Positions 53,580 through 60,998 of a stretch of DNA of 64,000 nt are shown here, one piece after another. The stretch's first letter is position 1, and each line of letters begins with the position of its first letter. Under the pieces are notes generated by a model. That model had not been told where the DNA came from. It saw only the letters and a program-made list of their open reading frames with translations, and searched no databases. Source of the DNA: JAOUJD01 sp963811265 (GTDB lineage: Bacteria > Pseudomonadota > Gammaproteobacteria > Burkholderiales > Burkholderiaceae_F); assembly GCA_963811265.1 (NCBI GenBank), contig CAWEQS010000025.1, positions 124,001 to 188,000 on the forward strand, in the 5' to 3' direction. Position numbers and translations under genes: made by a program.

Positions 53580-54009
53580 ATGAAGACCTTTTCTGCCAAG
53601 CACCACGAAGTCAAGCGCGACTGGCTGCCTCGTCGACGCCAGCGACAAGGTGCTGGGGCGCCTTGCGAGCCAGATCGCGCTGCGTCTGCGCGGCAAGCAC
53701 AAGCCCGAGTACACACCGCACGTCGACACCGGTGACTTCATCGTCGTCGTCAATGCTTCCAAGCTGCGCGTGACCGGCAGCAAGGACGAGAACAAGATCT
53801 ACTACCGCCACAGCGGCTATCCGGGCGGCGTGTACGAGACCAGCTTCGGCAAGATGCAGGACCGCTTTCCGGGTCGCGCGCTGCAGATCGCGGTCAAGGG
53901 CATGCTGCCGAAAGGCCCGCTCGGCTACGCGATGATCAAGAAACTGAAGATCTACGCGGAGGGCCAGCATCCCCACACCGCGCAGCAACCCAAATCGCTC
54001 GAGATCTGA
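53580..54009 (+). CDS. rplM: 50S ribosomal protein L13, one frame break
   Basis: 142 aa after repair, the same length as E. coli L13. The N-terminus MKTFSAKHHEVKRDW is in one frame; removing one C in ggctgcctcg (53628-53629) continues into LLVDASDKVLGRLASQIALR, then the L13 core IVVVNASKLRVTGSKDENK, YRHSGYPGG and GMLPKGPLGYAMIKKLKIYA. L13 is an early-assembly large-subunit protein that cells normally need, so this frame break is almost certainly a sequence error. It heads the conserved rplM-rpsI operon, with rpsI nine bases downstream. Confidence 0.95.
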
Positions 54010-54017
54010 GAGACGAC

Positions 54018-54410
54018 ATGATCGGCAATTACAACTACGGAACGGGTCGCCGCAAGAGCTCGGTCGCGCGTGTCTTCATGAAGCGCGGCAAGGGCGAGAT
54101 CCTCATCAACGGCCGTTCGATCGACACGTACTTCCAGCGTGAGACGGGTCGCATGATCGCGCGCCAGCCGCTCGAACTGACGAACCACAAGGACACGTTC
54201 GACGTCATGGTGAACGTCCACGGCGGCGGCGAGTCCGGCCAGGCCGGTGCCGTGCGCCACGGCATCACGCGCGCGCTGATCGACTACGACGCGACGCTGA
54301 AGCCCGTGCTGTCGAGCGCTGGCCTGGTGACGCGCGACGCGCGTGAAGTCGAGCGCAAGAAAGTCGGCTTCCGCAAGGCGCGTCGCCGCAAGCAGTTCTC
54401 GAAGCGCTAA
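54018..54410 (+). CDS. rpsI: 30S ribosomal protein S9
   Basis: 130-aa protein, intact. It begins NYNYGTGRRKSSVARVFMKR, contains VNVHGGGESGQAGAVRHGIT and DAREVERKKVGFRKARRRKQ, and ends in the invariant SKR tail, whose last Arg contacts the P-site tRNA. It is translated directly after rplM. A stem-loop (gggcagcgcga / tcgcgctgccc, 54422-54446) without U-tract follows the stop. Confidence 0.98.
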   Translation: MIGNYNYGTGRRKSSVARVFMKRGKGEILINGRSIDTYFQRETGRMIARQPLELTNHKDTFDVMVNVHGGGESGQAGAVRHGITRALIDYDATLKPVLSSAGLVTRDAREVERKKVGFRKARRRKQFSKR

Positions 54411-54535
54411 CGGCTGTTTCCGGGCAGCGCGACCCGTCGCGCTGCCCCAAGACTCCGAGGGCTTCGGCCGTCCGGCGTGCCCCCTTTCAGGGGATGCCGC
54501 GGGCGGCTCGGGCGTGGATGACCGAACATCGCCCG

Positions 54536-54597
54536 CCTATACTCGTCGCAGAACAAGAGGCCGCTCCGTAAGGCTTGCACGAGCGGCCTTTTCATTT
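54536..54597 (+). terminator. Terminator-like hairpin after rpsI, downstream of a TATACT box
   Basis: Arms aggccgctc (54558-54566) and gagcggcct (54581-54589) are followed by tttcattt. A good -10-like TATACT (54538-54543) lies 14 bp before the hairpin, but there is no clear -35. It may end the rplM-rpsI transcript, or act as a leader attenuator for the DUF6776-bactofilin-erpA genes that start at 54644. Confidence 0.5.
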
Positions 54598-54643
54598 GCC
54601 TGCTCCACCGCGACGGGTCATCGCGGCCGGAAGACGAGTCCCG

Positions 54644-55378
54644 ATGAAGTGGAAGCTTTGGGTGAGCAATCTCTCGGTCAGCGGCCCCCGGGTCGCTGTC
54701 CGTGCGCAGTTGCCCTGGCCGCTGCGCGCGCTGATCGCCCTCATTGCGCTTTCACTGGCGTTCGCCGCGGGCCTCGCGTCGAGCGAGATCGTGCGCGGCT
54801 TCGGCCGGACGGAGCGCGCCGAGCAAGGCGCGGAGCCGGATCGCTTGCGTTCTCAGCTGGCGCAGGCGCTCGCCGACCGGGACCGGGAAGCGGCGGCGGC
54901 GGTCAACTGGGAAAGCCGGCTGAAGGTCGAGCGCTCGGCGCAGGAACAGGTGCGGGTCCAGGTGAAGATGCTCGAAGACGAGAACGCGCGCCTGAAGGGC
55001 GACCTCGCGTTCTTCGAGAGCCTGCTGCCGATGCCCGTCGACGCGAAGGGCGTCGTGATCCGCAGTTTCCGTGTCCAGGCGGACACCGAGCCGAACTCGC
55101 TGCGGTATCGCCTGCTGGTGCAGCAGAGCGGGAAACCCGAGCACGACTTTGTCGGCGAGGTGTCCCTGACGATCAACCTGCAGGAAGGCGGTCGAGCTGC
55201 GGTCCTGCAGTTGCCCGATCCGGCGATGCCCAGCGCGGGCCCCGCGCCGCTGTCGTTCCGGCACTATCAGCGGCTGGAGGGTAACTTCCCGGTGCCCGCC
55301 GGCGCGACAGTTCGATCGGTCCTCGTGCGCATCCGAAGCAACGGCGAGACGCGCGCGCAGCAGACATTCACGATGTAG
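54644..55378 (+). CDS. DUF6776 family membrane-anchored coiled-coil protein
   Basis: 244-aa protein. A short cytoplasmic N-terminus is followed by a membrane helix (PLRALIALIALSLAFAAGLA, about residues 25-46). A coiled coil at about 62-125 follows (heptads through LRSQLAQALADRDREAAAAV and VKMLEDENARLKGDLAFFES). The C-terminal beta-rich domain contains IRSFRVQADTEPNSLRYRLL. The order just before bactofilin is conserved in Burkholderiales as far as I know, suggesting a role with bactofilin in envelope or shape control (inference). The function is unproven. Confidence 0.82.
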   Translation: MKWKLWVSNLSVSGPRVAVRAQLPWPLRALIALIALSLAFAAGLASSEIVRGFGRTERAEQGAEPDRLRSQLAQALADRDREAAAAVNWESRLKVERSAQEQVRVQVKMLEDENARLKGDLAFFESLLPMPVDAKGVVIRSFRVQADTEPNSLRYRLLVQQSGKPEHDFVGEVSLTINLQEGGRAAVLQLPDPAMPSAGPAPLSFRHYQRLEGNFPVPAGATVRSVLVRIRSNGETRAQQTFTM

Positions 55379-55386
55379 GAGGAGCG

Positions 55387-55842
55387 ATGTTCGGAAACAA
55401 GACGCCCACGGCCCAGAAGACGATCGGCACGCTCATCGGAGCGGGCACTGTCGTGGAAGGCACACTGACCTACAGCGGCGGGCTGCGCATCGACGGCACC
55501 GTGAAGGGTGACGTGCGCTGTTCCTCCGGCGATGCATGCATGGTGGTCATCAGCGAGAGCGGCAGGGTGGACGGAGAGGTACACGCGGCGCACCTCGTCG
55601 TCTCCGGCGCGGTGACAGGCCCGGTTCATGTCTCGCAATTGCTGGAACTTCAGCCCAAGGCGAGGATCACAGGCGATGTCCACTATCACGGCCTGGAAAT
55701 CCATCAGGGCGCCGTGGTCGAGGGCCGGCTGATCTACGCCGCCGCGGGAGGCGAGGGCCGGCCGGCATTGAAACTGGCGGCTGGCGGTACCACCTCCGAG
55801 ATCTTGAAAGTGGTCCGCCACGGGCGTTCCCCTTCCCTATAA
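55387..55842 (+). CDS. Bactofilin (polymer-forming cytoskeletal protein)
   Basis: 151-aa bactofilin. The core at about 15-115 is the right-handed beta-helix built of short repeats (GTLIGAGTVVEGTLTYSGGL, RIDGTVKGDV, SGRVDGEVHAAHLVVSGAVT, LLELQPKARITGDVHYHGLE). The polar N-terminal segment and disordered C-terminal tail are typical. Bactofilins form nucleotide-independent membrane-bound filaments that position cell-wall enzymes. It begins eight bases after the DUF6776 gene with GGAGG ahead of the ATG. An M23 peptidase, a common bactofilin client type, is encoded 2 kb downstream. Confidence 0.94.
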   Translation: MFGNKTPTAQKTIGTLIGAGTVVEGTLTYSGGLRIDGTVKGDVRCSSGDACMVVISESGRVDGEVHAAHLVVSGAVTGPVHVSQLLELQPKARITGDVHYHGLEIHQGAVVEGRLIYAAAGGEGRPALKLAAGGTTSEILKVVRHGRSPSL

Positions 55843-55873
55843 TCGGTCAAAGCAATTTCCTGGAGAAACGGAC

Positions 55874-56224
55874 ATGAACGCTGCTGTCGAGATGCCGGCA
55901 CCCCTGAACTTCACCGACGCCGCCGCGGCGAAGGTGAAGTCGCTGATCGACGAGGAAGGCAACCCGGAGCTCAAGCTGCGCGTCTTCGTGCAGGGCGGCG
56001 GCTGTTCGGGTTTCCAGTACGGCTTCACCTTCGACGAGGTCATCAACGAAGACGACGCCACGATGGTCAAGAACGGCGTCACGCTGCTCATCGACTCGAT
56101 GAGCTACCAGTACCTGACGGGCGCCGAGATCGACTACAAGGAAGACCTCGAGGGCGCGCAGTTCGTGATCAGGAACCCGAACGCCACCACCACGTGCGGC
56201 TGCGGGTCGTCGTTCTCGGTCTGA
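55874..56224 (+). CDS. erpA: Iron-sulfur cluster insertion protein ErpA
   Basis: 116-aa A-type Fe-S carrier. The three cluster cysteines are in GGGCSGFQYGF and the C-terminal CGCGSSFSV. Motifs SLIDEEGNPELKLRVFVQGG and LLIDSMSYQYLTGAEIDY are diagnostic. It delivers clusters to apo-enzymes, including isoprenoid synthesis enzymes. TGGAG precedes the ATG. It is the last gene of the run from DUF6776 and is followed by a terminator. Confidence 0.96.
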   Translation: MNAAVEMPAPLNFTDAAAAKVKSLIDEEGNPELKLRVFVQGGGCSGFQYGFTFDEVINEDDATMVKNGVTLLIDSMSYQYLTGAEIDYKEDLEGAQFVIRNPNATTTCGCGSSFSV

Positions 56225-56239
56225 AGCGGATTCAGTGAA

Positions 56240-56269
56240 GAAGGGGCGCCCTGGGCGCCCCTTTTTTTC
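56240..56269. terminator. Terminator between convergent erpA and anmK
   Basis: A tight hairpin, aaggggcgccc / gggcgcccctt, with a very short loop is followed by T7, 16 bp after the erpA stop. An A-rich left flank (gaagaa) gives a weaker U-tract for the opposite strand, where anmK ends at 56287. Confidence 0.85.
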
Positions 56270-56286
56270 GCGTGGCGCCTCGCCGG

Positions 56287-57411
56287 TCAGGTCGCCGGAT
56301 AGAGGGCGCCAAGCACCCGCGGCCCCCGCGCCCCGGTCGCCGCCGGCACGTTGCCGGCCTCGCGGCGCAGGTGACACCGGGCAAGCCAGGCGAATGCGAG
56401 CGCCTCGACCTGGTCACCGGCGATACCCAGCTCGTCGGCCGTCCGCACGGGACGCGATGCGCCGAGCCGACGCTGCAGCGATTGCGTCAGGGTCGCGTTG
56501 CGCGCACCGCCCCCGCAGACAACGACATCCTCGGCCGCCGGTACCCAGCGCACGATCGCGTCGCCGATCGTGCGCGCGGTGAGTTCCGTCAGCGAGGCGA
56601 GCACGGCCCTGGCGTCGAGCGACCGCGCGCGCGCGGCGCGGCGCACCCAGTCGAGCGTGAACAGATCCCTTCCCGTGCTCTTCGGCGGGGCCGCGGAGAA
56701 GTAAGCGTCGCTCATCAGCGTGTCGACGAGTTCTTCGTCCGGAAGTGACGTCGCCGCCAGCGCGCCTCCGGCGTCGAAGGCGGCATCGAAGTGCGCCGCC
56801 ATCCAGCCGTCGATCAGCACGTTGCCCGGACCGGCGTCGAAGCCCATGACCCGCTCGCCATCGAGCGCGGTGACGTTGCTGATGCCGCCGATGTTCACGA
56901 CCGCGCGCGGCCGGCCGCTGCCGAAGACGATGCGATGAAAAGCGGGAACGAGCGGGGCGCCCTGGCCTCCGGCAGCGACGTCACGGCTGCGGAAGTCCGC
57001 CACCACGTCGATCCCGGTCAGCTCCGCGAGCAGCGCGGGAGCGTTGAGCTGCACGGTGTAACCGAGGTCGGGACGATGCCGCACCGTCTGGCCATGCGCT
57101 CCGATCGCGCGGACTTCACCGGCCTTCAGCTTGCCGGCCTCGAGCAGCGACGTCACCGTCGCCGCATAGAGCCGCGCGAGATCCCGGGCGGCCATGTGAG
57201 CGCGATGGATCTCGTCGGCGCCGCTGGCGTTCAGCGCGAGCAACTCGGTACGCAAGGCCGGCGGCATCGGGGTGTGGACATGCGCCAGTGCGGTGGGAAT
57301 GCGCGGCGCGCAGTCGGCGAGGACGGCATCCACGCCGTCGAGGCTGGTGCCGGTCATCAGGCCGATGAAGATTTCCCGAGCGCCGTTCACGGAGCCGCTC
57401 GGCGGCGACAT
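56287..57411 (-). CDS. anmK: Anhydro-N-acetylmuramic acid kinase AnmK
   Basis: 374-aa cytoplasmic kinase in peptidoglycan recycling. It hydrolyses and phosphorylates anhydroMurNAc to MurNAc-6-phosphate. Motifs are the N-terminal phosphate loop GLMTGTSLDGVDAVLAD, AIGAHGQTVRHRP, VADFRSRDVAAGGQGAPLVP, VVNIGGISNVT, and the C-terminal VVCGGGARNATL. Start ATG at 57411. It lies six bases after the M23 peptidase gene on the same strand, so cell-wall turnover and recycling are probably co-expressed. Confidence 0.96.
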   Translation of the reverse strand: MSPPSGSVNGAREIFIGLMTGTSLDGVDAVLADCAPRIPTALAHVHTPMPPALRTELLALNASGADEIHRAHMAARDLARLYAATVTSLLEAGKLKAGEVRAIGAHGQTVRHRPDLGYTVQLNAPALLAELTGIDVVADFRSRDVAAGGQGAPLVPAFHRIVFGSGRPRAVVNIGGISNVTALDGERVMGFDAGPGNVLIDGWMAAHFDAAFDAGGALAATSLPDEELVDTLMSDAYFSAAPPKSTGRDLFTLDWVRRAARARSLDARAVLASLTELTARTIGDAIVRWVPAAEDVVVCGGGARNATLTQSLQRRLGASRPVRTADELGIAGDQVEALAFAWLARCHLRREAGNVPAATGARGPRVLGALYPAT

Positions 57412-57417
57412 GCGGGA

Positions 57418-58833
57418 TCAGCGCGCCGCGGACTGCGCCACGGTGACGCGCTCGAGCAGTGCGAGCTGCTCGCGCAGCGGCGTTGCGGCTTCACGGAACG
57501 CCGCCAGCTGTGCGGTCGGCAGTGGATCGGCGCCCGGTAGCGATGCCGTCATCGGATTGACCTGGGCGCCGTTCTTCTTGATTTCGAAGTGAAGGTGTGG
57601 CCCGGTGGTCCAGCCCGTCATTCCGACGGTGCCGACGAGGTCGCCCTGGCCGACCCGCGCGCTGTTGCGCATGCCCGAGCCGATCTTCTGGAGGTGGGCG
57701 TACAGGGTCGAGTGTTTGGCGTCGTGCTGGATCTCGACCACGTTGCCGTAGCCGTTCATCCAGCCCGCGAACTTCACCGTGCCGGCGGCCACCGAGCGGA
57801 CGTTCGTGCCCATCGGCGCCGAGTAGTCGACCCCGCGGTGGGCGGCGTCGTATCCGAACACCGGATGGGTGCGGCTCGCGCTGAAGCCGGAGCTGACCCG
57901 CGTGTACTCGAGCGGCGAACGCAGGAAGCCGCGCTTCGTGCTGCGTCCGTCCAGCGCGAAGAAGCTGCCGCCCTTGCTGCCGTCATCGTGCCAGTAGGCG
58001 TCGACGCGCTTGCCCGCGTTGACGAACTCGACCGCGAGCAGCCGACCGGGCCGGACGTACTCGCCCGACGCATAGAGCGCTTCGTAGATCACCCGGAAGG
58101 AGTCGCCCCGCCTCAGGTCGCGGTGGAAGTCGACTTCACTCTCCAGGGCATCGACCATCTGCTGGGCTACCGAGTCCGGCACGCCAGCGTCGTCGGTAGC
58201 TCCGAACAGCGACACGCGGACCTCGCCGGACCGCAGTTCAACGCGCCGCTCGAGCGCGACGTCGGCTTCCGAAACCTGGAAGCCGCTGCCGGTGCGCTGC
58301 ACGGTCAGGATCCGGGTCGTGCCCGGCACCGCGCCTGCATCGCCGCCGACATAGACCTTCAGCCAGTTCAAGTCGCCGTCGGCGGTCGTATTGGCCTGCA
58401 GGAATCGTCCGGGGGCGAGCTGCACGAGTGGCCGCGCGGCGCGATCGCTGCGCAGGAAGGCCAGCGCGGCGCTGTCCCGCACTTCGAGTCGCTCGAACAG
58501 GGTGGCCAAGGTGTCGCCCCGCTCGACGCGGGCCTCGCGGACGAAGCTGCCCTGGCCCTGAAGGAGTTCCTCGACCTGCTCGACGATCGACGGCGCGGCC
58601 ACCACCTCGACGATGGGGCGAGGCTGCAGTCCGTCGAGATCGAGGGCGACGGGTGCCGCGGCGATGGCAGCGATGGCCGCCGACAGGGGCAGCAGCGAAG
58701 CGATCGCGCCGAACTCGACGCGCGCGCGCGTGACGCGATCGATGCGATGCCACCGGCGCGCGAGCACCCGGAACCCGAGGCGTGCATCGGCCGCAAGAGA
58801 ACGCAATCGATTGGCTAGAATCGCAATCGGCAT
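57418..58833 (-). CDS. M23 family metallopeptidase (OapA/MepM-like DD-endopeptidase)
   Basis: 471-aa envelope peptidase. An N-terminal membrane segment at about 43-60 (LLPLSAAIAAIAAAPVALDL) anchors it. A LysM-like/OapA region contains VERGDTLATLFERLEV, and a central linker domain follows. The C-terminal LytM domain carries the zinc motifs HPVFGYDAAHRGVDYSAP (HxxxD) and GPHLHFEIKKNG (HxH). It would cleave peptidoglycan cross-links. The ATG at 58833 is preferred over an in-frame GTG at 58860 because that codon lies within a hairpin. Divergent from tyrS, upstream of anmK. Confidence 0.93.
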   Translation of the reverse strand: MPIAILANRLRSLAADARLGFRVLARRWHRIDRVTRARVEFGAIASLLPLSAAIAAIAAAPVALDLDGLQPRPIVEVVAAPSIVEQVEELLQGQGSFVREARVERGDTLATLFERLEVRDSAALAFLRSDRAARPLVQLAPGRFLQANTTADGDLNWLKVYVGGDAGAVPGTTRILTVQRTGSGFQVSEADVALERRVELRSGEVRVSLFGATDDAGVPDSVAQQMVDALESEVDFHRDLRRGDSFRVIYEALYASGEYVRPGRLLAVEFVNAGKRVDAYWHDDGSKGGSFFALDGRSTKRGFLRSPLEYTRVSSGFSASRTHPVFGYDAAHRGVDYSAPMGTNVRSVAAGTVKFAGWMNGYGNVVEIQHDAKHSTLYAHLQKIGSGMRNSARVGQGDLVGTVGMTGWTTGPHLHFEIKKNGAQVNPMTASLPGADPLPTAQLAAFREAATPLREQLALLERVTVAQSAAR

Positions 58834-58849
58834 CGGAAGAACCGTGGGA

Positions 58850-58878
58850 TAAAAGCGCACCCGGGGGTGCGCTTTTTA
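58850..58878. terminator. Symmetric terminator-like hairpin in the divergent M23 peptidase/tyrS leader
   Basis: The sequence aaaagcgcac, a short CG loop, then gtgcgcttttt forms a stem flanked by A4 and T5, so it would look like an intrinsic terminator on either strand. It lies between the divergent starts at 58833 and 58939, where a terminator is not expected. It may attenuate one gene or insulate the two transcripts. Confidence 0.6.
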
Positions 58879-58938
58879 ATGGAGCCGCGAGTATATCTGG
58901 CTCGGGACCCGGCTTCGACGCTTTGAATCGGGGAATAC

Positions 58939-60180
58939 ATGACTGCCGCGGTAGGGAATTACACGTCTTCACCCGCCGTCGAGCGGGCACTGGCCCTCGT
59001 CAAGCGCGGCTGCGACGAACTGCTGATCGAGGCCGAGTTCGCCCAGAAGCTGGCGCGTTCCGCCGCCACCGGCACTCCGCTCCGGTGCAAGCTGGGCCTG
59101 GACCCGACGGCTCCCGACATTCACCTCGGGCACACGGTGGTCCTGAACAAGCTGCGGCAGCTGCAGGACCTCGGCCACACCGTCATCTTCCTGATCGGTG
59201 ACTTCACGTCGATGATCGGGGATCCCTCCGGGCGCAACACGATGCGCCCCCCGCTGTCCCGCGAGGAGATCGAAACCAACGCACGGACGTACTTCGAGCA
59301 GGCCGCGCTGGTGCTCGACCGCGAGAAGACCGAGATTCGCTACAACTCGGAGTGGTCCGAGCCGCTGGGCGCCGCGGGCATGATCAAGCTAGCGGCGAAG
59401 TACACGCTCGCGCGACTGCTCGAGCGCGACGACTTCGCGAAGCGCTTTCGCGACGGCGTTCCCATCGCGATGCACGAACTGCTGTACCCCCTGATGCAGG
59501 GCTACGACTCGGTCGCGCTGAAGTCCGACATCGAACTCGGCGGCACCGACCAGAAGTTCAACCTGCTGGTCGGCCGCGAGCTGCAGCGTCATTACGGGCA
59601 GGAGCCGCAGTGCATCCTGACGATGCCGCTGCTCGAAGGCCTCGACGGCGTCGACAAGATGTCGAAGTCGAAGAACAACTACATCGGCATCACCGAGGCG
59701 CCGTTCGAGATGTTCGGCAAGGTGATGTCCATTTCCGACGCGCAGATGTGGCGCTGGTACGACCTCCTGTCGATGCGCAGCAACGAGGAGATCACGGCGC
59801 TGAAGCAGCAGGCGGCCGATGGGCGCAATCCGCGCGACATCAAGGTCCTGCTCGCGAAGGAGATCATCACGCGCTTCCATTCGGAGCGCGACGCGGAGCA
59901 GGCGGAATTCGAGTTCCTGTCGCGCTTCAAGTTCGGCGCGATTCCGGACGACATGCCGGAGTGCACCGTGGATGCGGACGCGGACGGTGGCGTGGCCATC
60001 ACAGCGCTGCTGAAGCAGGCAGGCCTGGCGCCTTCGACCAGCGAAGCGATCCGCAACGTCGAGCAGGGTGGCGTGAAGGTCGGCGGCGAGAAGGTCGGCG
60101 ACCGGGGCGCGCGACTGGGCGCGGGCACCTACGTGGTGCAGGTGGGCAAGCGCAAGTGGGCGCGCGTCACCGTGAAGTGA
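58939..60180 (+). CDS. tyrS: Tyrosyl-tRNA synthetase
   Basis: 413-aa class Ic synthetase charging tRNA-Tyr. The Rossmann-fold HIGH-type motif is DIHLGHTVVLNKL, and the KMSKS loop is intact in GVDKMSKSKNNYIG. GGTDQKFNLLVGRELQ is the tyrosine-site region. The C-terminal S4-like RNA-binding domain spans about 345-413 (VEQGGVKVGGEKVGDRGARL). This is the long TyrZ-like subtype common in betaproteobacteria. GGGGA precedes the ATG. The 183-bp gap after it shows no clear terminator. Confidence 0.96.
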   Translation: MTAAVGNYTSSPAVERALALVKRGCDELLIEAEFAQKLARSAATGTPLRCKLGLDPTAPDIHLGHTVVLNKLRQLQDLGHTVIFLIGDFTSMIGDPSGRNTMRPPLSREEIETNARTYFEQAALVLDREKTEIRYNSEWSEPLGAAGMIKLAAKYTLARLLERDDFAKRFRDGVPIAMHELLYPLMQGYDSVALKSDIELGGTDQKFNLLVGRELQRHYGQEPQCILTMPLLEGLDGVDKMSKSKNNYIGITEAPFEMFGKVMSISDAQMWRWYDLLSMRSNEEITALKQQAADGRNPRDIKVLLAKEIITRFHSERDAEQAEFEFLSRFKFGAIPDDMPECTVDADADGGVAITALLKQAGLAPSTSEAIRNVEQGGVKVGGEKVGDRGARLGAGTYVVQVGKRKWARVTVK

Positions 60181-60363
60181 TCCGCCGGATCGCGAGCAAT
60201 GGGCAGCTCCCGCAGGGTCGTTCTGATTCGACGGCGTGGCCCTTTCGCAGACGGCAGGGGCCGCCTTGTCGAGTAATGCAAAGACCGGCCCACGAGCCAC
60301 GCGCAGTATGCAAAGAATGGCGCCTGTGCGGATCATCCCGCGGGCGAAGAAGGGACGAGTCAC

Positions 60364-60702
60364 ATGAGCGACAACAAGACGGATTTCGGCGCCGGATACT
60401 GGTCACAGAGCCTGAGTGAAGTGGACAAGGAAGTGGCTCGGCTCGCGACGATCTGCAACGTCCGGCTGCTCGATCCCGGCGTCATCGAGCGCGTGCTGGC
60501 CAACGACGCGGCCGTCTGCGGCACCAGCAACCCGATGGCCTTCGACAAACTGCGCAACGTCCTGATGATGCATTACGCCGTGCGGACGCGCGCCGTGGAC
60601 CAGATCGGGCACACAGGTGCGGACGCCCTGATGAAAGAGATCCTCGAGGACCTGCAGAAGAAGTTCGGCGACCGGCTGGGCGGGCCCCCCGCGGCCAAGT
60701 AG
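60364..60702 (+). CDS. Conserved hypothetical 112-aa protein
   Basis: Small soluble, mostly helical protein with AGGGACGAG before the ATG at 60364. It begins DFGAGYWSQSLSEVDKEVAR and continues with LATICNVRLLDPGVIERVLA and DKLRNVLMMHYAVRTRAVDQ. It has two Cys and no signal or membrane helix. I do not recognise the family; similar short helical proteins in Burkholderiales are unannotated. It lies 296 bp before the DUF3141 gene; that gap (60703-60998) shows nothing else recognisable. Confidence 0.7.
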   Translation: MSDNKTDFGAGYWSQSLSEVDKEVARLATICNVRLLDPGVIERVLANDAAVCGTSNPMAFDKLRNVLMMHYAVRTRAVDQIGHTGADALMKEILEDLQKKFGDRLGGPPAAK

Positions 60703-60998
60703 CCGGCGAACGCCGCCGAGTTCCCTGCCGGGTAGAGCGCGACCCGGCAGTCAGTGCCCACTTTCGCACGTCGACCCATCCGGCGCGCCGGACGCCGCGC
60801 TAGTGGAAATCCCCGATCCCGCTGTCCAGATTGGATAAGACTGCGCGCAGTGTGCGGTGCAGCATGGCGGATACGGCGATCCGATCGGGTTCGCCACTTC
60901 GGCCCCTGAGTCCGAGTCAATGTCTCCGAGGCCGGCCTGGCGCCCGCGCTCCGATCCCCGCTGTGCGGACCGAACCGAATTCAACCAAGGTGCAAGCG

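Noticed and set aside
54422..54446. Stem-loop just after rpsI as the operon terminator
   Set aside because: Strong stem but no U-tract; the hairpin at 54558-54589 is a better terminator candidate.
58834..58860. GTG start at 58860 for the M23 peptidase
   Set aside because: It falls inside the hairpin at 58850-58878, and the nine added residues are not signal-like.
60270..60325. Two copies of atgcaaaga about 33 bp apart upstream of the 112-aa gene
   Set aside because: Too short and too few to call an operator; no symmetry and no known regulator nearby.
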